From Diphasiastrum complanatum (taxonomy: Eukaryota; Streptophyta; Lycopodiopsida; Lycopodiales; Lycopodiaceae): a DNA stretch of 64,000 bases. Where the stretch lies: NCBI GenBank assembly GCA_029204225.1, contig CM055106.1, forward strand, positions 15,693,278-15,757,277. The letters run 5' to 3'. The translations under genes and the position numbers were made by a program. Below the pieces are notes generated by a model. It worked only from the letters and a program-made list of their open reading frames with translations. It searched no databases and was not told the origin of the DNA. This document shows positions 47,208 to 60,709 of the stretch, one piece after another; positions within the stretch are counted from its first letter, which is position 1, and each line of letters begins with the position of its first letter.

Positions 47208-47460
47208 TAATATCGGAATGGAGGATGGATGTACAACTGCTCGGGATTCTTTTTAGCTCACGTGTGTGGATCCGATATTGGTACAGTCATGCAATATCGG
47301 ACTGGAGCGTATATGTATGACTGCTTGGGATTCTCTTTAGCACACGCGTGTGGATACGATATTGGTACGAACATGCAATATCGGACTGGAGCGCGGTTGT
47401 ATGACTGCTTGGGATTCTCTCTAACTCGCGAACGTGGATCCAATACTAGTATGGGTAAAT
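47208..47460. repeat. 84-bp tandem repeat, about 2.9 units
   Basis: AATATCGGACTGGAGCG recurs at 47,209, 47,293 and 47,377, 84 bases apart. Because 84 is a multiple of three, one frame stays open as a 28-residue period, but the region is the C2 leader between primer site and gag, so coding is unlikely. Confidence 0.92.
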
Positions 47461-47915
47461 ATGAAAAATAGAGGGAATATAGAGGGAATATTCTAGATTT
47501 CCCACTTTGGCTGCAAAGATTTCGAAGCGAGTGATGGTTCAAACAAACAGAGATCAGTAATGTGAAAAGTATGAAGCCTCAAAACTCTGAATGGCAGTAC
47601 TAGACACTGTTTGGTGCGATTTGCAGTACCCCAAACAAACAGATGAGAAATTTCTTAGCACTTTTCACAAAGACTAAAAAGTATTGTAAAATGTTTCCCA
47701 CTCAACAAATTTTCAGTCTTTTTAATGCCTCCGGGACCGTGTCTTCATTTCCCACTAATAACTGGGAGTTCCAAAACCTGCAAAATACACCAAGAAGGAT
47801 TTCTTCCAACCGTGTTTGTCTCTCCAAGCTTTCACCTCCTGTGAAAGATTTTCTCCCTTCATTGCGGAGCCTGTGACAAGCTGTATCCACTGATTAGACA
47901 CATAGGACTATCGTA
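47461..47915 (-). other. C2 leader between primer site and tandem repeat
   Basis: Untranslated leader of the C2 element. No motif noted. Confidence 0.5.
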
Positions 47916-47927
47916 GCTCTGATACCA
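47916..47927 (-). other. C2 primer binding site
   Basis: TGGTATCAGAGC on the minus strand directly after the LTR end ...TTGACA. Confidence 0.88.
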
Positions 47928-48206
47928 TGTCAACAATCAGATATGCAACATCAAGCATTCACCATAAGCAATCACCAAGTAAGGAGGCGGAAGAAGAACA
48001 CGCACTATCACTCTATCACACTAAATCATACTGAATGTAAAATATACATATAAATCCTGACCCCTGATAGAGAGAGAAAAAACTTAGGAGTAGACTACTA
48101 GACTAGCCTATGGCTAGTTACAACTGGCAATAGCTCTCAATAATAAAGTACATCGTGAACAGTAACTAAGAAGTGTAACAATGAAGTTTATCATTGATTT
48201 CTAACA
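47928..48206 (-). mobile_element. C2 copia 5' LTR
   Basis: 279 bp from TGTTAGAAATCAATGA to GATTGTTGACA on the minus strand, flanked inside by the primer site. It is inserted in C1 RT: the interrupted frame reads SLIGSLMYAMLC up to GTGTA, then the LTR starts. No 3' LTR is found; the element is cut at 44,560. Confidence 0.85.
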
Positions 48207-49351
48207 TACACAGCATTGCATACATCAAAGATCCTATAAGTGAATGATAAGGGTACTTCACTATCAAAATCAACACAAGTAGGTTTAGGCAATACTATAC
48301 TTGGATCCATTTGAGTACCAAATGGCTTGCAATCAGACATGAAATTTTTCTAAAATGCCTTTTAGATATGTCTGCTGGCTAAGGTAGATATTCTTTTGAA
48401 GTCTATTTCTAGTAATGTGAATTCCTAGCAAAGAATGAACAGCTCCTAAATTAGTCATGTCAAATTCCTTTGACAGATCACTCTTAGTAGTGTGCATAAG
48501 AGCAGTGTCGTTAGACAAAATGAATGCATCATCTACGTAAAGAACTATGCGAGCTGAATGGATACCTATATGCTTGGAATAAACATTACAGTCAGCTGAA
48601 TTGTTTGCGAAACCCAATTGAATGAGATAAGAGTTGATTCTTTCGAACCATGCTCTTGCGGCCTGTGTCAGACCGTAGATTGCTTTGTGCAGCTTGCACA
48701 ATTTGTGCTCGTGGCCTTTGACTTCGAATCCTTCCGGTTGAAAGGTATACAGCTCCTCCTTGACGTTATTGTTGAGAAACGTTGTCTTGACATCCATTCG
48801 GTGTATTTCGAGGTCTTTTGTGGCTGCTAATGCAATCAGAGTTCTGATTGACTGCATCTTGATGACAGGACTGAAAATTTCTTGATAATCCACTCCTTGG
48901 ACTTGAGTGAATCCACTTCACTTGTTGTCAATAACTCTCTTGTGAGTGGGGAAGTCGACCAGTGTCCAGGTTTGGTTCATCAAAAGTGAGTTGTATTTGC
49001 TTTCCATAGCTTCTTGTTACTTCACAGCATCCTTGGAGTTAATTGCTTCGGCTAGGCTCTTTGGTTCTTCTGATGAAGTCCAGAATGATTGAGGTGTGTA
49101 CCTCTCAGAAACTGTTCGAGTCCGTGAGAATCTGTAGATCTTTTGTTGACCAGGATGTGATGATGATTTTTCTTGAAGTTCTCCAGATCTGTTCGAGTTG
49201 GCTTGGTCTAGTCTGATGACAGGTATTGTCAGCTGCTCGGCTTCTATAGCTATAATTGCAAGTTCTGTAGAAGAAACATTATCGTTGGAAGATTTCATGC
49301 TAAGCAAAATAGGATGAAATGACATAGCATCATTTATCAATGGTTGTTTGA
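48207..49351 (-). pseudogene. C1 copia integrase end / reverse transcriptase, copy B
   Basis: Minus-strand, like 12,751-13,948. RT keeps MDVKTTFLNNNVKEELY, AIYGLTQAARAWFERI, LYVDDAFILS and LLGIHITRNRL. About 85 bp are lost near 48,913. The far end continues further into RT (SLIGSLMYAMLC) than copy A, up to the C2 insertion. Confidence 0.86.
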
Positions 49352-50019
<668 letters not shown>

Positions 50020-50117
50020 GAAAATCCAAGCTAAAAATGGGTGTTGGGAGGCAGCTAGTAAAATCCACACTTGTCCTGCAAAAAAGAAATGGGGAAAACG
50101 ACTCAAAATGGTGATGA

Positions 50118-50910
50118 AGTAGGGCGTTCTAGCCATCCTGCGAAACATCTTTGAAAATACAAGCATGATAAAATTTAAACGTAGAACTTGCCCATCAAGT
50201 TTAGGCTTTCACTTTATCTGTAATGGCTTAAGCTATTCAGTTCTAAGTTTAAATTGTCATGGGCACTACACATAGATATGTGATTTCAAGTTATGTAAAA
50301 GTTAGTCACAAAGGCTTATTGGGGGTTTGCCCCATGGCACCAATGTGATTTAAAGTTAAGTTAGCCTATGAGGACTATTTGTCCCATAGTGTCTTTTTGT
50401 AAGTGACCACCACTCCAAGTATATATAGGAGTGGAAGAGTCCATTTTAGACAAGAATCTCATTTACAATACATGTCTATCTTTTTCTCTGAGTGTTCTCC
50501 CTTGTGTGGTTTCATGTATTGTGTTACTTCACATTGTATTGTACGTTATTTATCTAGCAACAGGTTAAGTTAATCTAGGCCCTCCATTCTCTAGTAGGGT
50601 AAGCCTTAGAGGAGGAGATTTTAGGTTAAGCCATCTTCCTTGTTTGGCCTTTCACAAGTAGGTTAAGCCTTTGTGAAGTTGGATTCTAGTTGTCAATTGG
50701 ATTTAGTTGCTAAGTAAAGAAAAGAGATTAAGAAGAGTGGACTTATCCATCATAATACTCACCATTATGCTCATGACTGTCTTCTTGCATCCATATCCAT
50801 GCTTGCTAGAAATAGCCTTAGTGACTCAGGTTACTTGGGAGAAGCCATAACTCGTACTAGTTGGAGCCATAGCTGGAAGGATGCTGAAGATCCAACATTG
50901 ATCTTGTACC
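50118..50910 (-). mobile_element. LTR-like repeat, copy B
   Basis: Reverse orientation relative to 15,207-15,995. TATA box near 50,420; edge ATCCAACA at about 50,903. It lies between the LINE/(GA)n block and C4 gag, while in copy A the gag comes first. Confidence 0.65.
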
Positions 50911-51600
50911 ATCAGCCTCTTTTCTTCTTCTTGGAAATTTCTACCAAAGTCTGAGCCTCCTTTTTGGTGTTGTTGCATCTTCTTCCTCGCTTCATTGTGC
51001 TTGAGAATCCAACAATCTTTGATGTCGTGATTGGATCTCTTGTAGTATCTGCAAAAGAGTTCGGTCTTGGCAGGTTGTTGTCGACTATGCTATTTTTGTT
51101 GTTGCGTTGAATCTGTCTGCTCAACACATAGTAGAGTCTTTTTTTGAAATAGGGAAATCTGTAGCATCCAATTGATTCAGCAACAGTTTAAACTCATTTA
51201 GATGATCACTGACCGAGGTCCCTTCACTCATTTTGAGGGTAAGGACCTTCTTTATTAGAAAGAGATGAGTCGATACATCTAAAGTTTCATAAATGCTTGT
51301 TAAAATATCCCATGCTTTTTTCAAAGTGGTACTATTTGATACATCAGCTATCTGAGTATCTTTCGGATTTAAGGATACAATGGCAAGAGCTTTGCCATCC
51401 TTTGCTTCCCATGTGGGTAGCAATTCAGGTTCTACCGGTTTGGCTATTGAACCGTTGACGTATCCCCAAAGCTCCTTTTTGACCAACATCATCCTCATTT
51501 CAAATTTCCACATATGGAAATCATCTCCGTTGAACTTGTTGATCAAGCAGACCTCTGAGGTTGAACCTTCCATGAAGATCGATGAATAGAGATTATACAA
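50911..51600 (-). pseudogene. C4 copia gag, copy B
   Basis: Minus-strand gag from about 51,570: LINKFNGDDFHMWKFEMRMM, KKELWGYVNGSIAKPVEPEL, DVSNSTTLKKAWDILTSIYE, SEGTSVSDHLNEFKLLLNQL, then a stop and the knuckle region (RYYKRSNHDIKDC). This is the standard UBN2-type copia gag. It ends where the LTR-like repeat begins. Confidence 0.85.
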
Positions 51601-52108
51601 ATAGGATATAAATTAGCTCTAAAATATGAACGTATTAGTTTCTTTTAATCCTCAAACTCTAGTAAATCCAAAACCATGTTCTCCTTGATGTAACAATAGA
51701 ACATGGATGAAGTCTAGGCTGTAGTGGAAATGCGGAGGCCGTCGTCCCACCAAATGAAGACAATGAAAACAATATAGAATCTAGATTACTTAGAGAACAT
51801 AATTAGAGCAGTTTTGGTTTGTTGAACCTCAGTATATGTATCGTTGTCATAAGGAGAAGAATGATTAGGCATCTGAGATAGCTAGGCACTTCTCTGTTAC
51901 TGATATTTAGATTTAAAGAAAGGTGAATCATAGTAGGCATCTATGACAGCCATACATTTCTTCATTTGTGGAGTTATTGACAGTAGAGGAGAAAGAGTAA
52001 GAGGCATTCAAGCATGAATACAACTGATAAAAACAATAGTGATTATGTATAACAAATGTTGTAATAGCAATTATTAGATCACAAGACAATTGCGTTGAGC
52101 GCGTGATC
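51601..52108. other. Unassigned DNA upstream of C4 gag
   Basis: AT-rich, no primer site or domain found. No match to copy A. Confidence 0.5.
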
Positions 52109-52570
52109 CTACTTACAGAAAACTTCAATACCAAGACAAAAATGCATCAACCCTAAATCACTCATGTCAAAGGTATTAGAAAGGTATGATTTAATTTCAT
52201 CAATTAAGCCCATATTAGTTCCTATAATAATCAAATCGTCAACATAGAGGACAACGAACACTATATCTGAATTTTGCCTAAGAATGTGAAGATTAGGATC
52301 AGCATCACTCTTTACCATTCCCCTTCGCTTGAAGTGTTTATCAATGCAAGAGTACCACTCTCATGGCGCTTGCTTCAATCCATATATGGATTTGTTGAGT
52401 TTACAAACCAAATGATCTCTCCTTGGCTCAACAAACCCTTGAGGTTGCTCTAAATATACCTCTTCATCCAACACTCCATTAAGAAAAGTAGATGTGATGT
52501 CCACTTGTTGGATTTTCCAACCATAGAAATAAAGCGAATTAAAATGTGTAATGCAAATTGCAAATATCAA
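52109..52570 (-). pseudogene. C5 copia reverse transcriptase, copy B
   Basis: VDITSTFLNGVLDEEVYLEQ, LNKSIYGLKQAP and LYVDDLIIIG on the minus strand. It is truncated at 52,109 after MHFCLGIEV; RNase H and LTR, present in copy A, are absent. It abuts the ACGAAA-rich tract and the plus-strand C1 integrase. Confidence 0.85.
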
Positions 52571-52689
52571 TCAGGCTCCAAAACAAAACAAAACGAAACT
52601 GGACGAAATGAAGCGAAACGAGGCAAAACTTGAACGAGCTCTGATATTGACATTGCTGAAGCGAATTCAAATTAATTGCAAATGAAAAA

Positions 52690-54130
52690 CAATGCATCTA
52701 TGGGAAGCACTCTAGAAACAAGTTTTCCAAATCACATTCCATCAAAACAAAGCATCTATTGGATCTTGTACATAGCTATCTTTGTGGTCCAATGCCAAGT
52801 CCGTCCTTAGGAGATGAAATCTATTTTATCACTTTCATAGATGATTATTCTAGATGGTCTACAGTCATGTTCATTAAGCACAAATCTGAAGCCTTTGAAT
52901 GCTTTAAGAGATTCAAGGCCATGATTGAGACACAAACGTCTACAAAATTGAAAGCACTCCGAACTGATGGTGGCGGCAAATACCTCTCTAACGAGATGTC
53001 CGACTACCTGGCTGAACATTGTATTAGAAGACAGTTCACCACTTCCTATTCACCTCAAGAAAACGGGACTGCAGAAAGGAAAAACCGAACTCTTCTCAAC
53101 TTAGCTAGATCCATGCTACATCAATCATATCTACCTACAAAGTTCTGGACAAAAGCTACTGCCATAGCCTGTTACGTACAGAACAGATCCAGCACCAAAG
53201 TCATCAACAACAAAACTCCTTATGAAGTTTGGCATAGACACAAGCCTAGTGTCAGCCATTTAAAAATCTTTCATGATTGTATATGTTTTGCTCACATTCC
53301 TAAACATGTTAGGAAGAAGCTGGATCATAGGACAAACAAATGTATTTTCATTGGCTATCTTGATGAACATAAAGCTTACAAAGTTTATGATTCATCCACC
53401 AATGTAGTATTTGTCTCTAGGGATGTAATATTTCAAGAACATACATACTATGATTTCAAACAACCATTGATAAACGATGCTATGTCATTTCATCCTATTT
53501 TACTTAGCATGGAATCTTCCAACGATAATGTTTCTTCTACAGAACTTGCAACTATAGCTATAAAAGCCGAGTAGCTGACAATACCTGTCATCAGACTAGA
53601 CCAAGCCAACTCGAGCAGATCTGGAGAACTTCAAGAAAAAGCATCATCGCATCCTGGTCAACAAACGTCTACAGATCCTCACGGACTCGGACAGTTCCTA
53701 AGAGGTATACACCTCAATCATTCTAGACTTCATCAGAAGAACCCGAGAGCCTAGCCAAATCAATTAACTCCAAGGATGCTGTGAAGTGACAAGAAGCTAT
53801 GGAAAGCGAATACAACTCACTTTTGACGAACCAGACCTGGACACTAGTCAACTTGCCCACTCACAAGAGAGTTATCGACAACAAGTGGATCTTCAAGAAG
53901 AAGATCAACTCTGATGGTTCCATTGCTAAATGAAAGCACGGCTGGTGGCTAAAAGATTCACTCAAGTCCAAGGAGTGGATTATCAAGAAATTTTCAGTCC
54001 TGTCATCAAGATGTAGTCTATCAGAACTCTGATTGCATTAGCAGCCGCAGAAGACCTCGAAATGCACCGAATGGATGTCAAGACAACGTTTCTCAATAGC
54101 AACATCAAGGAGGAGCTGTATACCTTCCAA
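52690..54130 (+). pseudogene. C1 copia integrase to RT, copy B
   Basis: The best C1 integrase: DLVHSYLCGPMPSPSLGD, FITFIDDYSRWSTV, LRTDGGGKYLSNEM, NGTAERKNRTLLNLARSM (all three acidic residues kept), KTPYEVWHRHKPSVSHLK, FIGYLDEHKAYKVYD. After a stop at 53,574 and frameshifts come the linker, TWTLVNLPTHKRVIDNKWIF, YQEIFSPVIK and MDVKTTFLNSNIKEELY. It is cut at 54,130 by the start of a C1 LTR. Confidence 0.87.
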
Positions 54131-54132
54131 CA

Positions 54133-54861
54133 TGTTCAAATTTACTTATTTATGTAGACTGCGCAACTGTTGTTTTTTTGGAAGTGTCGCAAAACACTTG
54201 GTTGCTCAGGATGGCCCGCAGTTGAAAAGGCGACAGTGTCAGGTTTTTTGCCTGTGAAAATTCCCGAGTAAAAATGCAGACTGTAGCAACAAACAGTTCA
54301 AATATGCATACTGTGCGACAACATGAGTAAAAATGCAGTAGCATGAATGGAGGCAGATTAACATAGGATTTAGGGTAGAGGAGATAAATACAACAATTAG
54401 TCCTAAATTGCTTAATCTATCTAATCAAGATGTTACTCTGAATATAAGCAGTTGTGACATGCACCAAAGATAAGAAAACCAAGAAAGATCCATAGAGATC
54501 CAAGAAGTCCGCTAGTAAGCGAGACATTGTTCATGGGAGAACACTGCTTCTCTCACGTCGATGCGCTGTGTGGGTTTGTCACACAGTGCTTGAACAAAGA
54601 GGATCAATAGATGATGTTGTAGCTGTTAAGCACATATCATCCTAAATTGTCTAATCTTGACTGAATTATTGTCTGTTTTTTATCTATTTTGCATATCAGT
54701 TTGACCTTGTTGAATGCTGAATTAATTGAAACGTAGGTCAGCAGTGCTTGTCTATACTCTGGAGGACTGTAGGAATGATATAGCAAGCAGTGACCAACAG
54801 TCAAATCCAAATTCCATCCGAATCAGTCACCCTCTTTTCTCTTTTTTGTCATGCAACAACA
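54133..54861 (+). mobile_element. C1 copia 5' LTR, copy B
   Basis: TGTTCAAATTTACTT...ATGCAACAACA, 729 bp, followed by TGGTATCAGAGCC at 54,863-54,875. It carries TAAAAATGCAG motifs at about 54,270 and 54,326. The element starts inside the RT of another C1, so this is either self-nesting or a recombinant. Confidence 0.75.
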
Positions 54862-54862
54862 G

Positions 54863-54875
54863 TGGTATCAGAGCC
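54863..54875 (+). other. C1 primer binding site, copy B
   Basis: TGGTATCAGAGCC right after the LTR. Confidence 0.88.
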
Positions 54876-54985
54876 ACGATAGGCTCATATCCAAGACCTA
54901 TATAGCTAAAGAGCTATCAGATCTAGGAGACAAGCATTCAGAACAAGAAACTAGAAAGAACAGCTGTAGAACACAATCTACAACA

Positions 54986-56545
54986 ATGGCATCGATCAGC
55001 AGTATACAGTCGAAGATTTGCACAATCCTCGACTCAGTTGGGTCGAACTTCCTAGCATGTAAGATAAAGACCTCTCTCATATTGAAGGGAGAAGGGCTAT
55101 GGCCCTGGGTAGATGGCACCGAAGAGATGCCTACAACTACTGGCAAAGAGCTACAAGAATGGAGAGAGAAGAACGACAAGGCAGTAGTCGTGTTGTCATC
55201 ATCCATTGAAGATAGACCTCATGACACTCTCTAATGCAAGAGAGATGTGGGGATACATTGCTTACCAGATTTTAGACAAAATCACACAGTCAGATCATGC
55301 TTCTCGAAGATCAGCTGACAAACCTACAATGGGATGGCAGATACCTCACCTCCTTTATCAGAAAGATGAAGGATCTGTTCCTCTCATTACACAACGCCGG
55401 AGCAGAACATGCAGTATCTTACCTACATGCTACGAGATTTACAAAGATCTTTCTAGAAAACCCGAATGTTGCTAGCGAAGAATCCAACAATGACACTCGA
55501 AAAGACAGTGATCGAGATTTGAGAAGAAGTCGAGCTCGTGAGCACCTTGACCACAAGGAAGTTTCTGATCAAGCTCTCTACAGCAACAAGGAAAAGACAA
55601 AAGAAGCAGTTCAAGCCTAAGAGGGAGTCAGATGGAAAGCAGGATCGAGACCAACAATCAGAGGGAGCCAACAAAGGTGGTTGGAAGAACAAACGAAAGC
55701 CTAAACAGCAGAATGACGACAAGAAAACATGCGTGAGATGTAGACGCGAAGGACACACTGTCGATTCATGCTGGCTCAATTCGAAAATTGAGTGCATCCA
55801 TTGCCACAAGAAGGGTCATGCAGCCACAGAGTGCTACCAGAACCCGCAGAACAAGCAGTCTCAAGGGAAACAAGAGAACAATAATAGATCTTCCTACATC
55901 AAAGAGCCAAAAAGCTCGAAGATGGGTGAAGATAGGTCGAACAGTGAAAATTCGATGGCCTATCTGTGTATGGACGTGTGTGAAGCCTCCACATCTGACA
56001 CACAAGAGGTGATCTTTGATTCATGAGCTACTTCACACTTCATTACATCAAGATGAATAATGTCTGATTTTCGAAGTACTGATCCATCAAGATTCATAGT
56101 ACTTGGAGATGGATCAAAACACTGAGTGAATGGTATTGGTTCGCTATCGCCCAACACAAATGGCAAAGATCGATGACTCGAAGATTTTTTTTGCGTACCC
56201 ACACTGTGACAAGATTTGCTATAAGTAGCAAGGATAGCAGATGTTGGGATGCGTGTGACGTTTTCAGACAAAACATGTAATGTCGTTAAAGCCAGAACCA
56301 GTATGTTGATTGCACAAGGAAGGCATAAAGACAACCTGTATCATTTGAGGGTACACCTACCAACAGATCAAGCACATCAAGCCCATGATTTTGCAGATGT
56401 TCTATGGCACAGGCGACTATGCCACATGAACTCAATGGCATTGTATCAAGCAAGCCAACATGGAGCTATAACAGGACTAAGCATCTTGAATGCAACTAGT
56501 TCGGCCACCTGTGACGCCCCCGTGCGCACACACAGACACACCATC
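54986..56545 (+). pseudogene. C1 copia gag / protease / pre-integrase, copy B
   Basis: MASISSIQSKICTILDSVGS, EGLWPWVDGTEEM, frameshifts, a Lys-rich region, two intact CCHC knuckles (CVRCRREGHTVDSC and CIHCHKKGHAATEC), protease DS-stop-A with TGA at 56,024-56,026, then pre-integrase (VLWHRRLCHMNSM). It keeps CGA (Arg) near 56,074 where the other two copies have TGA. It ends at ACCATCGACCG, joined to the C6 duplicate. Confidence 0.87.
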
Positions 56546-57189
56546 GACCGTAGTTTAGTTTTCAGAAGATGCAAGAACTTGTATGTGAGGGCAAAAAAAT
56601 GTCAAGTGCTTCATAAGGATAGATAAGAACATAGCTGAGTCACCAGAGATGAACCGATAGCCATAAACACCAGAGATGAACAACACCAAAGATGAACCAA
56701 TAGTCGTAAACACAAGACATGAATTGATAGCCACCCTCCTAGAAAAGATAAATCATAAAAACATAGTTTTTAATCATAAAAATTTACCTTGAATTAACTG
56801 TTCACACTCTCTTACTCATGTAATGACAAACAAGAATCTACAAAGCAAGTCTTTACTACACAGAATCTGGAAACAAGTCTGTATTAGAACAAATCTGGAA
56901 GCATTGTTTGTGACTGACATGTTCCTTCTCTCCAGCCATACTTGGAAGAGTCTGCACAACCTTTTGATGTCCAAATTTTTGTCCAAAACTATCTTGTTGG
57001 AGAACCACAGTCAAGTAGCTCCAGTCCACACTAAAATGATTTCAAGCATTTGGATATTCTGTGAACCAGTTAGACTTTCCCATTTTTAAATAGCTTAAGA
57101 GCAAACAAAAACGAAATAAAAAAAAGTGAATGATTAATAACAGTTCAGGGGTGTTTGAACATGGTCCTCTCAGTAAAAGTTTCAACTCC

Positions 57190-58340
57190 GTGAATAGATT
57201 TGTTTTTGAGAAGATGCAAAAACCTCAATATAGAAGTAATGGTTTAGACTTCTCCATTTAGACACCAGCAACGTGCATAAGCATACATAAGCAATCAGAC
57301 TTCTGAAACCAGCATTAGAACGTAGAGGTAGGCGCCTACTGTGAACCTCTGTGAACAGATCATTTTTGAGAAATGCAAGAAACCGAATCTGTAAGCAATG
57401 GTTCGTTCTTCAGGAGATGCAATCCACCATGACAGCTAGAAGCAATGATTGTCCATTTAGACACAAGCAACGTGCATAAGCACACATAAGCAGTCAAACT
57501 TCTGAAACCGGCATTAGAACCTAGAGGTAGGCCCCTATTGTGAACCTCTGTGAACATAGTGTTTTCAAAAATGCAAGAAACCGAATCTGCAAGCAATGGT
57601 CAATTCTTCAAGAGATGCAATCCACCGTGACAGCTAGAAGCAATGATTCATTTTTCAGATCCCTATCATTCGTTCAAGAGACTAGATAGAACTTAAAGAC
57701 ATAGGTTGCAAGGGCTTTATAGAAACAAAGAAAGAAGATGTGTCTCTATATCCATCCACAATGATTGTCGATTTAGACACCAGCAACGTGCATAAGCATA
57801 CATAAGCAGTCAGACTTATGAAACCAACATTAAAACGTAGAGGTGTAGGCCCCTACTGTGGACCTCTGTGAACAGATTGTTTTCAAAAATGCAAGAAACC
57901 GAATCTGCAAGCAATGGTTAGTTCTTCAGGAGATGCAATCCACCATGACAGCTAGAGCAATGATTTAAAGACACAGGTTGCAAGGGCTTTATAGAAACAA
58001 AGAAAGAAGATGTGTCTCTATATCCATCCACAACGATTGTCCATTTAGACACAAGCAACGTGCATAAGCGTACATAAGTAGTCAGACTTCTGAAACCAAC
58101 ATTAGAACGTAGAGGTGGCCCCTACTGTGAACAAATCATTTTCAGAAATGCAAGAAACCAAATCTGCAAGCAATGGTTAGTTCCTCAGGAGATGCAATCC
58201 ACCATAACAACTAAAAGCAATGATTCATTTTTCAAATCCCTATCATTCATTAAAGAGACTAAATAGAACTTAAAGACACAGGTTGCAAGGGCTTTATAGA
58301 AACAAAGAAAGAAGATGTGCCTCTATATCCATCCACAACG
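57190..58340. repeat. Tandem repeat with units of about 196-317 bp, copy 2
   Basis: Anchor CCATTTAGACACCAGCAACG at about 57,256, 57,453, 57,768 and 58,040. Unit lengths differ from copy 1, so units have been gained, lost or trimmed since duplication. Confidence 0.9.
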
Positions 58341-59339
58341 ATGCCTCCACCTCTACTGTGACAACAAAAACACAAGCAAATCTGTCTCTCAAACTGCTCG
58401 CTACTGTGGTTGGTGATGCCTCCACCTGTGACAACAAAAAATTGTTGAAAAGGTTCTGCGAAACTCTTAGAAAGGTTTTGCGAATTCTTCCTTAGAGAAC
58501 GTGATTAGAGATTGAATGAATCACACAAATATCAGCATTTTTAATCATGCCTGAATCTGATATATGTACTAATAGAGCAGTTCTATTATAATTAAATTAT
58601 GTGTGCAAAAATATGGGTGCGAAATTGAAAATATATGTGCGAATGTGATAGACAATTAGATAATCAGATAAATGACTGAAACTTTGATCAGAAAACGAAT
58701 TTTAATTTTGAGTCTGAATCAATATACATTTTTCTTGCTACCTTGTGGTATCTCTTTTATGAAGAGGACGTAAGTGCGCAAGTGCATAAGTAAATAAGTC
58801 AGTCTGAGTCTAAATCTGACCTTGAATCTAAGAGTATGTTATTACTATAAGTGCACATGTATTTATATTGTTACATATTAAGTCCTTTGGCCTTTTTCCT
58901 TCTGTAATAGAATCCAATTGTTTTGACGGTTGATATTCAACAACGTTCTGGTTTCTTAGAGTCAAAAGATTCTCAAAAGATTCGCGACAGATTCACGATG
59001 GATTCTTGAAAGATTCTCTGTTCATGACAGATTCGCTGTTCTTGAAAGATTCGCAACAATATTTTGTTCGCGACAATATCTTTAACAGTTTCTACTTCGT
59101 GACAATCTTCTTGATCTTTTGAGACAAATTCGTAAATATTTTGAGTTCGCGATAATCTTGAACTTCGAGCTTCATGTTTGAACAAGAAATTGTTCATGCC
59201 AATTTCACGACAATTATTTGTTCAAGTTTCACGTTCAAGCTTCTCAATTTCGCGAATTCTTTGAGTTTGTGTTTCGAGCTTCTCAATTTCACGAATTGTT
59301 CGAGTTCGTGTTTCGCAAATTGTTCGAGTTTCGAGTTTC

Positions 59340-60320
59340 TTAACCTTTGTCAATTTGAGTACTGTGCACTTTGTTGGTAGAACTGAGACTTGTCTGTTGA
59401 GGTGTTCTATAGCTCCCTCTCAAAGTGGGCAGTTGGATTAACCCCAATCTTCTTCGCTGCTTCTCGAACAAAGCTTTATTGAGTGGCTTTGTAAAGATAT
59501 CAGCTGTCATTTCCTCTGTAGGTATGAAGACTGTCTTCAGTATCTTTTTCTCGACTAAGTCCCGAATAACATGATACTTGATAGCTATGTGCTTCATTTT
59601 CGAGTGAAATACAGGATCTTTCATAAGATAGATTGCTGAAGTGTTATCCATTAACAAGACATAAGGTTCAAAATAGATTTATCAAATCCTTCTAACATCT
59701 GTTTGATCCAAATCAGCTCATTTGCCATCTTAGCTGCTGCTACATATTTGGCCTCACAGGAAGATTGAGCTATTACTGTTTGCTTCTTGCTCATCCAGAG
59801 TATGGCCACGCCATATGCTAGTGTACAACCTCCTGAAATGCTTTTGCTATCATCCTTCATGGATGCCCAGCTTGCGTCACTGTAAGATTCGATGTGAAAT
59901 CCAGCTTCCTTCGAATAACACAATCCATAGTCTTTCGTTTCCTGGAGATATTGCACCACTCTTTTTGCTAACTTCCACTGTAACGGTCCTGGGTTCTGAT
60001 TAAATTGCCTCAGCCTGTATACTTTGAATGCTATATCAGGTCTGGTGTTGTTTGCAAGATATAATAATGATTCAATCAACCTACGATAGGGTGTTTTGGC
60101 CATTCGCTTCTCTTCTTCGAGAGTCTGCGGACAATCTATCTTGCTCAGTATTGTTCTAGGTATCATGGAAGTATGCATGTCTTTGTATTCGAGCATGTTG
60201 AAATCTTCAATTATTTTCAGAGTATACTTTTGTTGGTGAAAATATAACTTACCATCTTCAAAGTCTCTTTCGATTTGCAAACCTAGATAGATTCTTGCTT
60301 CTCCTAGTCAACGATCTCGA
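59340..60320 (-). pseudogene. C6 copia RT end / RNase H, copy 2
   Basis: Minus-strand: LQIERDFEDGKLYFHQQKYT, YRRLIESLLYLANNTRPDIA, SYSDASWASMKDDSKSISGG, then a frameshift near 59,655 and the RNase H end DNTSAIYLMKDPVFHSKMKH, ADIFTKPLNKALF, with a GAGAGGGAG polypurine-like run near 59,415. This is the complete C-terminal end that copy 1 has lost. Confidence 0.87.
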
Positions 60321-60709
60321 ATATTTTAGAAATATTTCTTTTGACATCTGAAATTGACTCATCTTTTCTTGAGAAAATTAGGTATCGTCACAATTGTTTG
60401 ATTCTGGTTCGAATGTTTAGGTGATATAAACTGCCTTGTCTATTGCCTTTAGCAGAGTGATTGTCGTACCGCGGGGAGAAAGTGCGTCAAGTGGTAAAAT
60501 ACACCATTCTAGGGGCAAGGTAGCTGCCGATCCCACATTGGAGCGTTTTTCAAAAATTCCACCGAATTTGGTGAGCCAGGCTAAATTGAGTGGTGGGAGG
60601 GCCTAAAACGTTTTTGTTTATACTTAAGGTTGACTTTTAAAAGTTCAAATTGCTCTATAAGCTTGTCATTGGGCCTTATTAAGGCACGATAGGAGCAATT
60701 ATTGACGAA

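Larger units (their letters stand above)
56555..60455. repeat. Direct duplicate 2 of the C6 region
   Basis: Same orientation as 32,932-36,340. Contains the tandem repeats, the C6 RT/RNase H, and an RNase H end missing from duplicate 1. It joins C1 gag on the left and C7 leader on the right. Confidence 0.88.

Noticed and set aside
47229-47471. 80-residue repeat protein
   Set aside because: The frame follows an 84-bp tandem repeat in a retrotransposon leader and runs antisense to the element.
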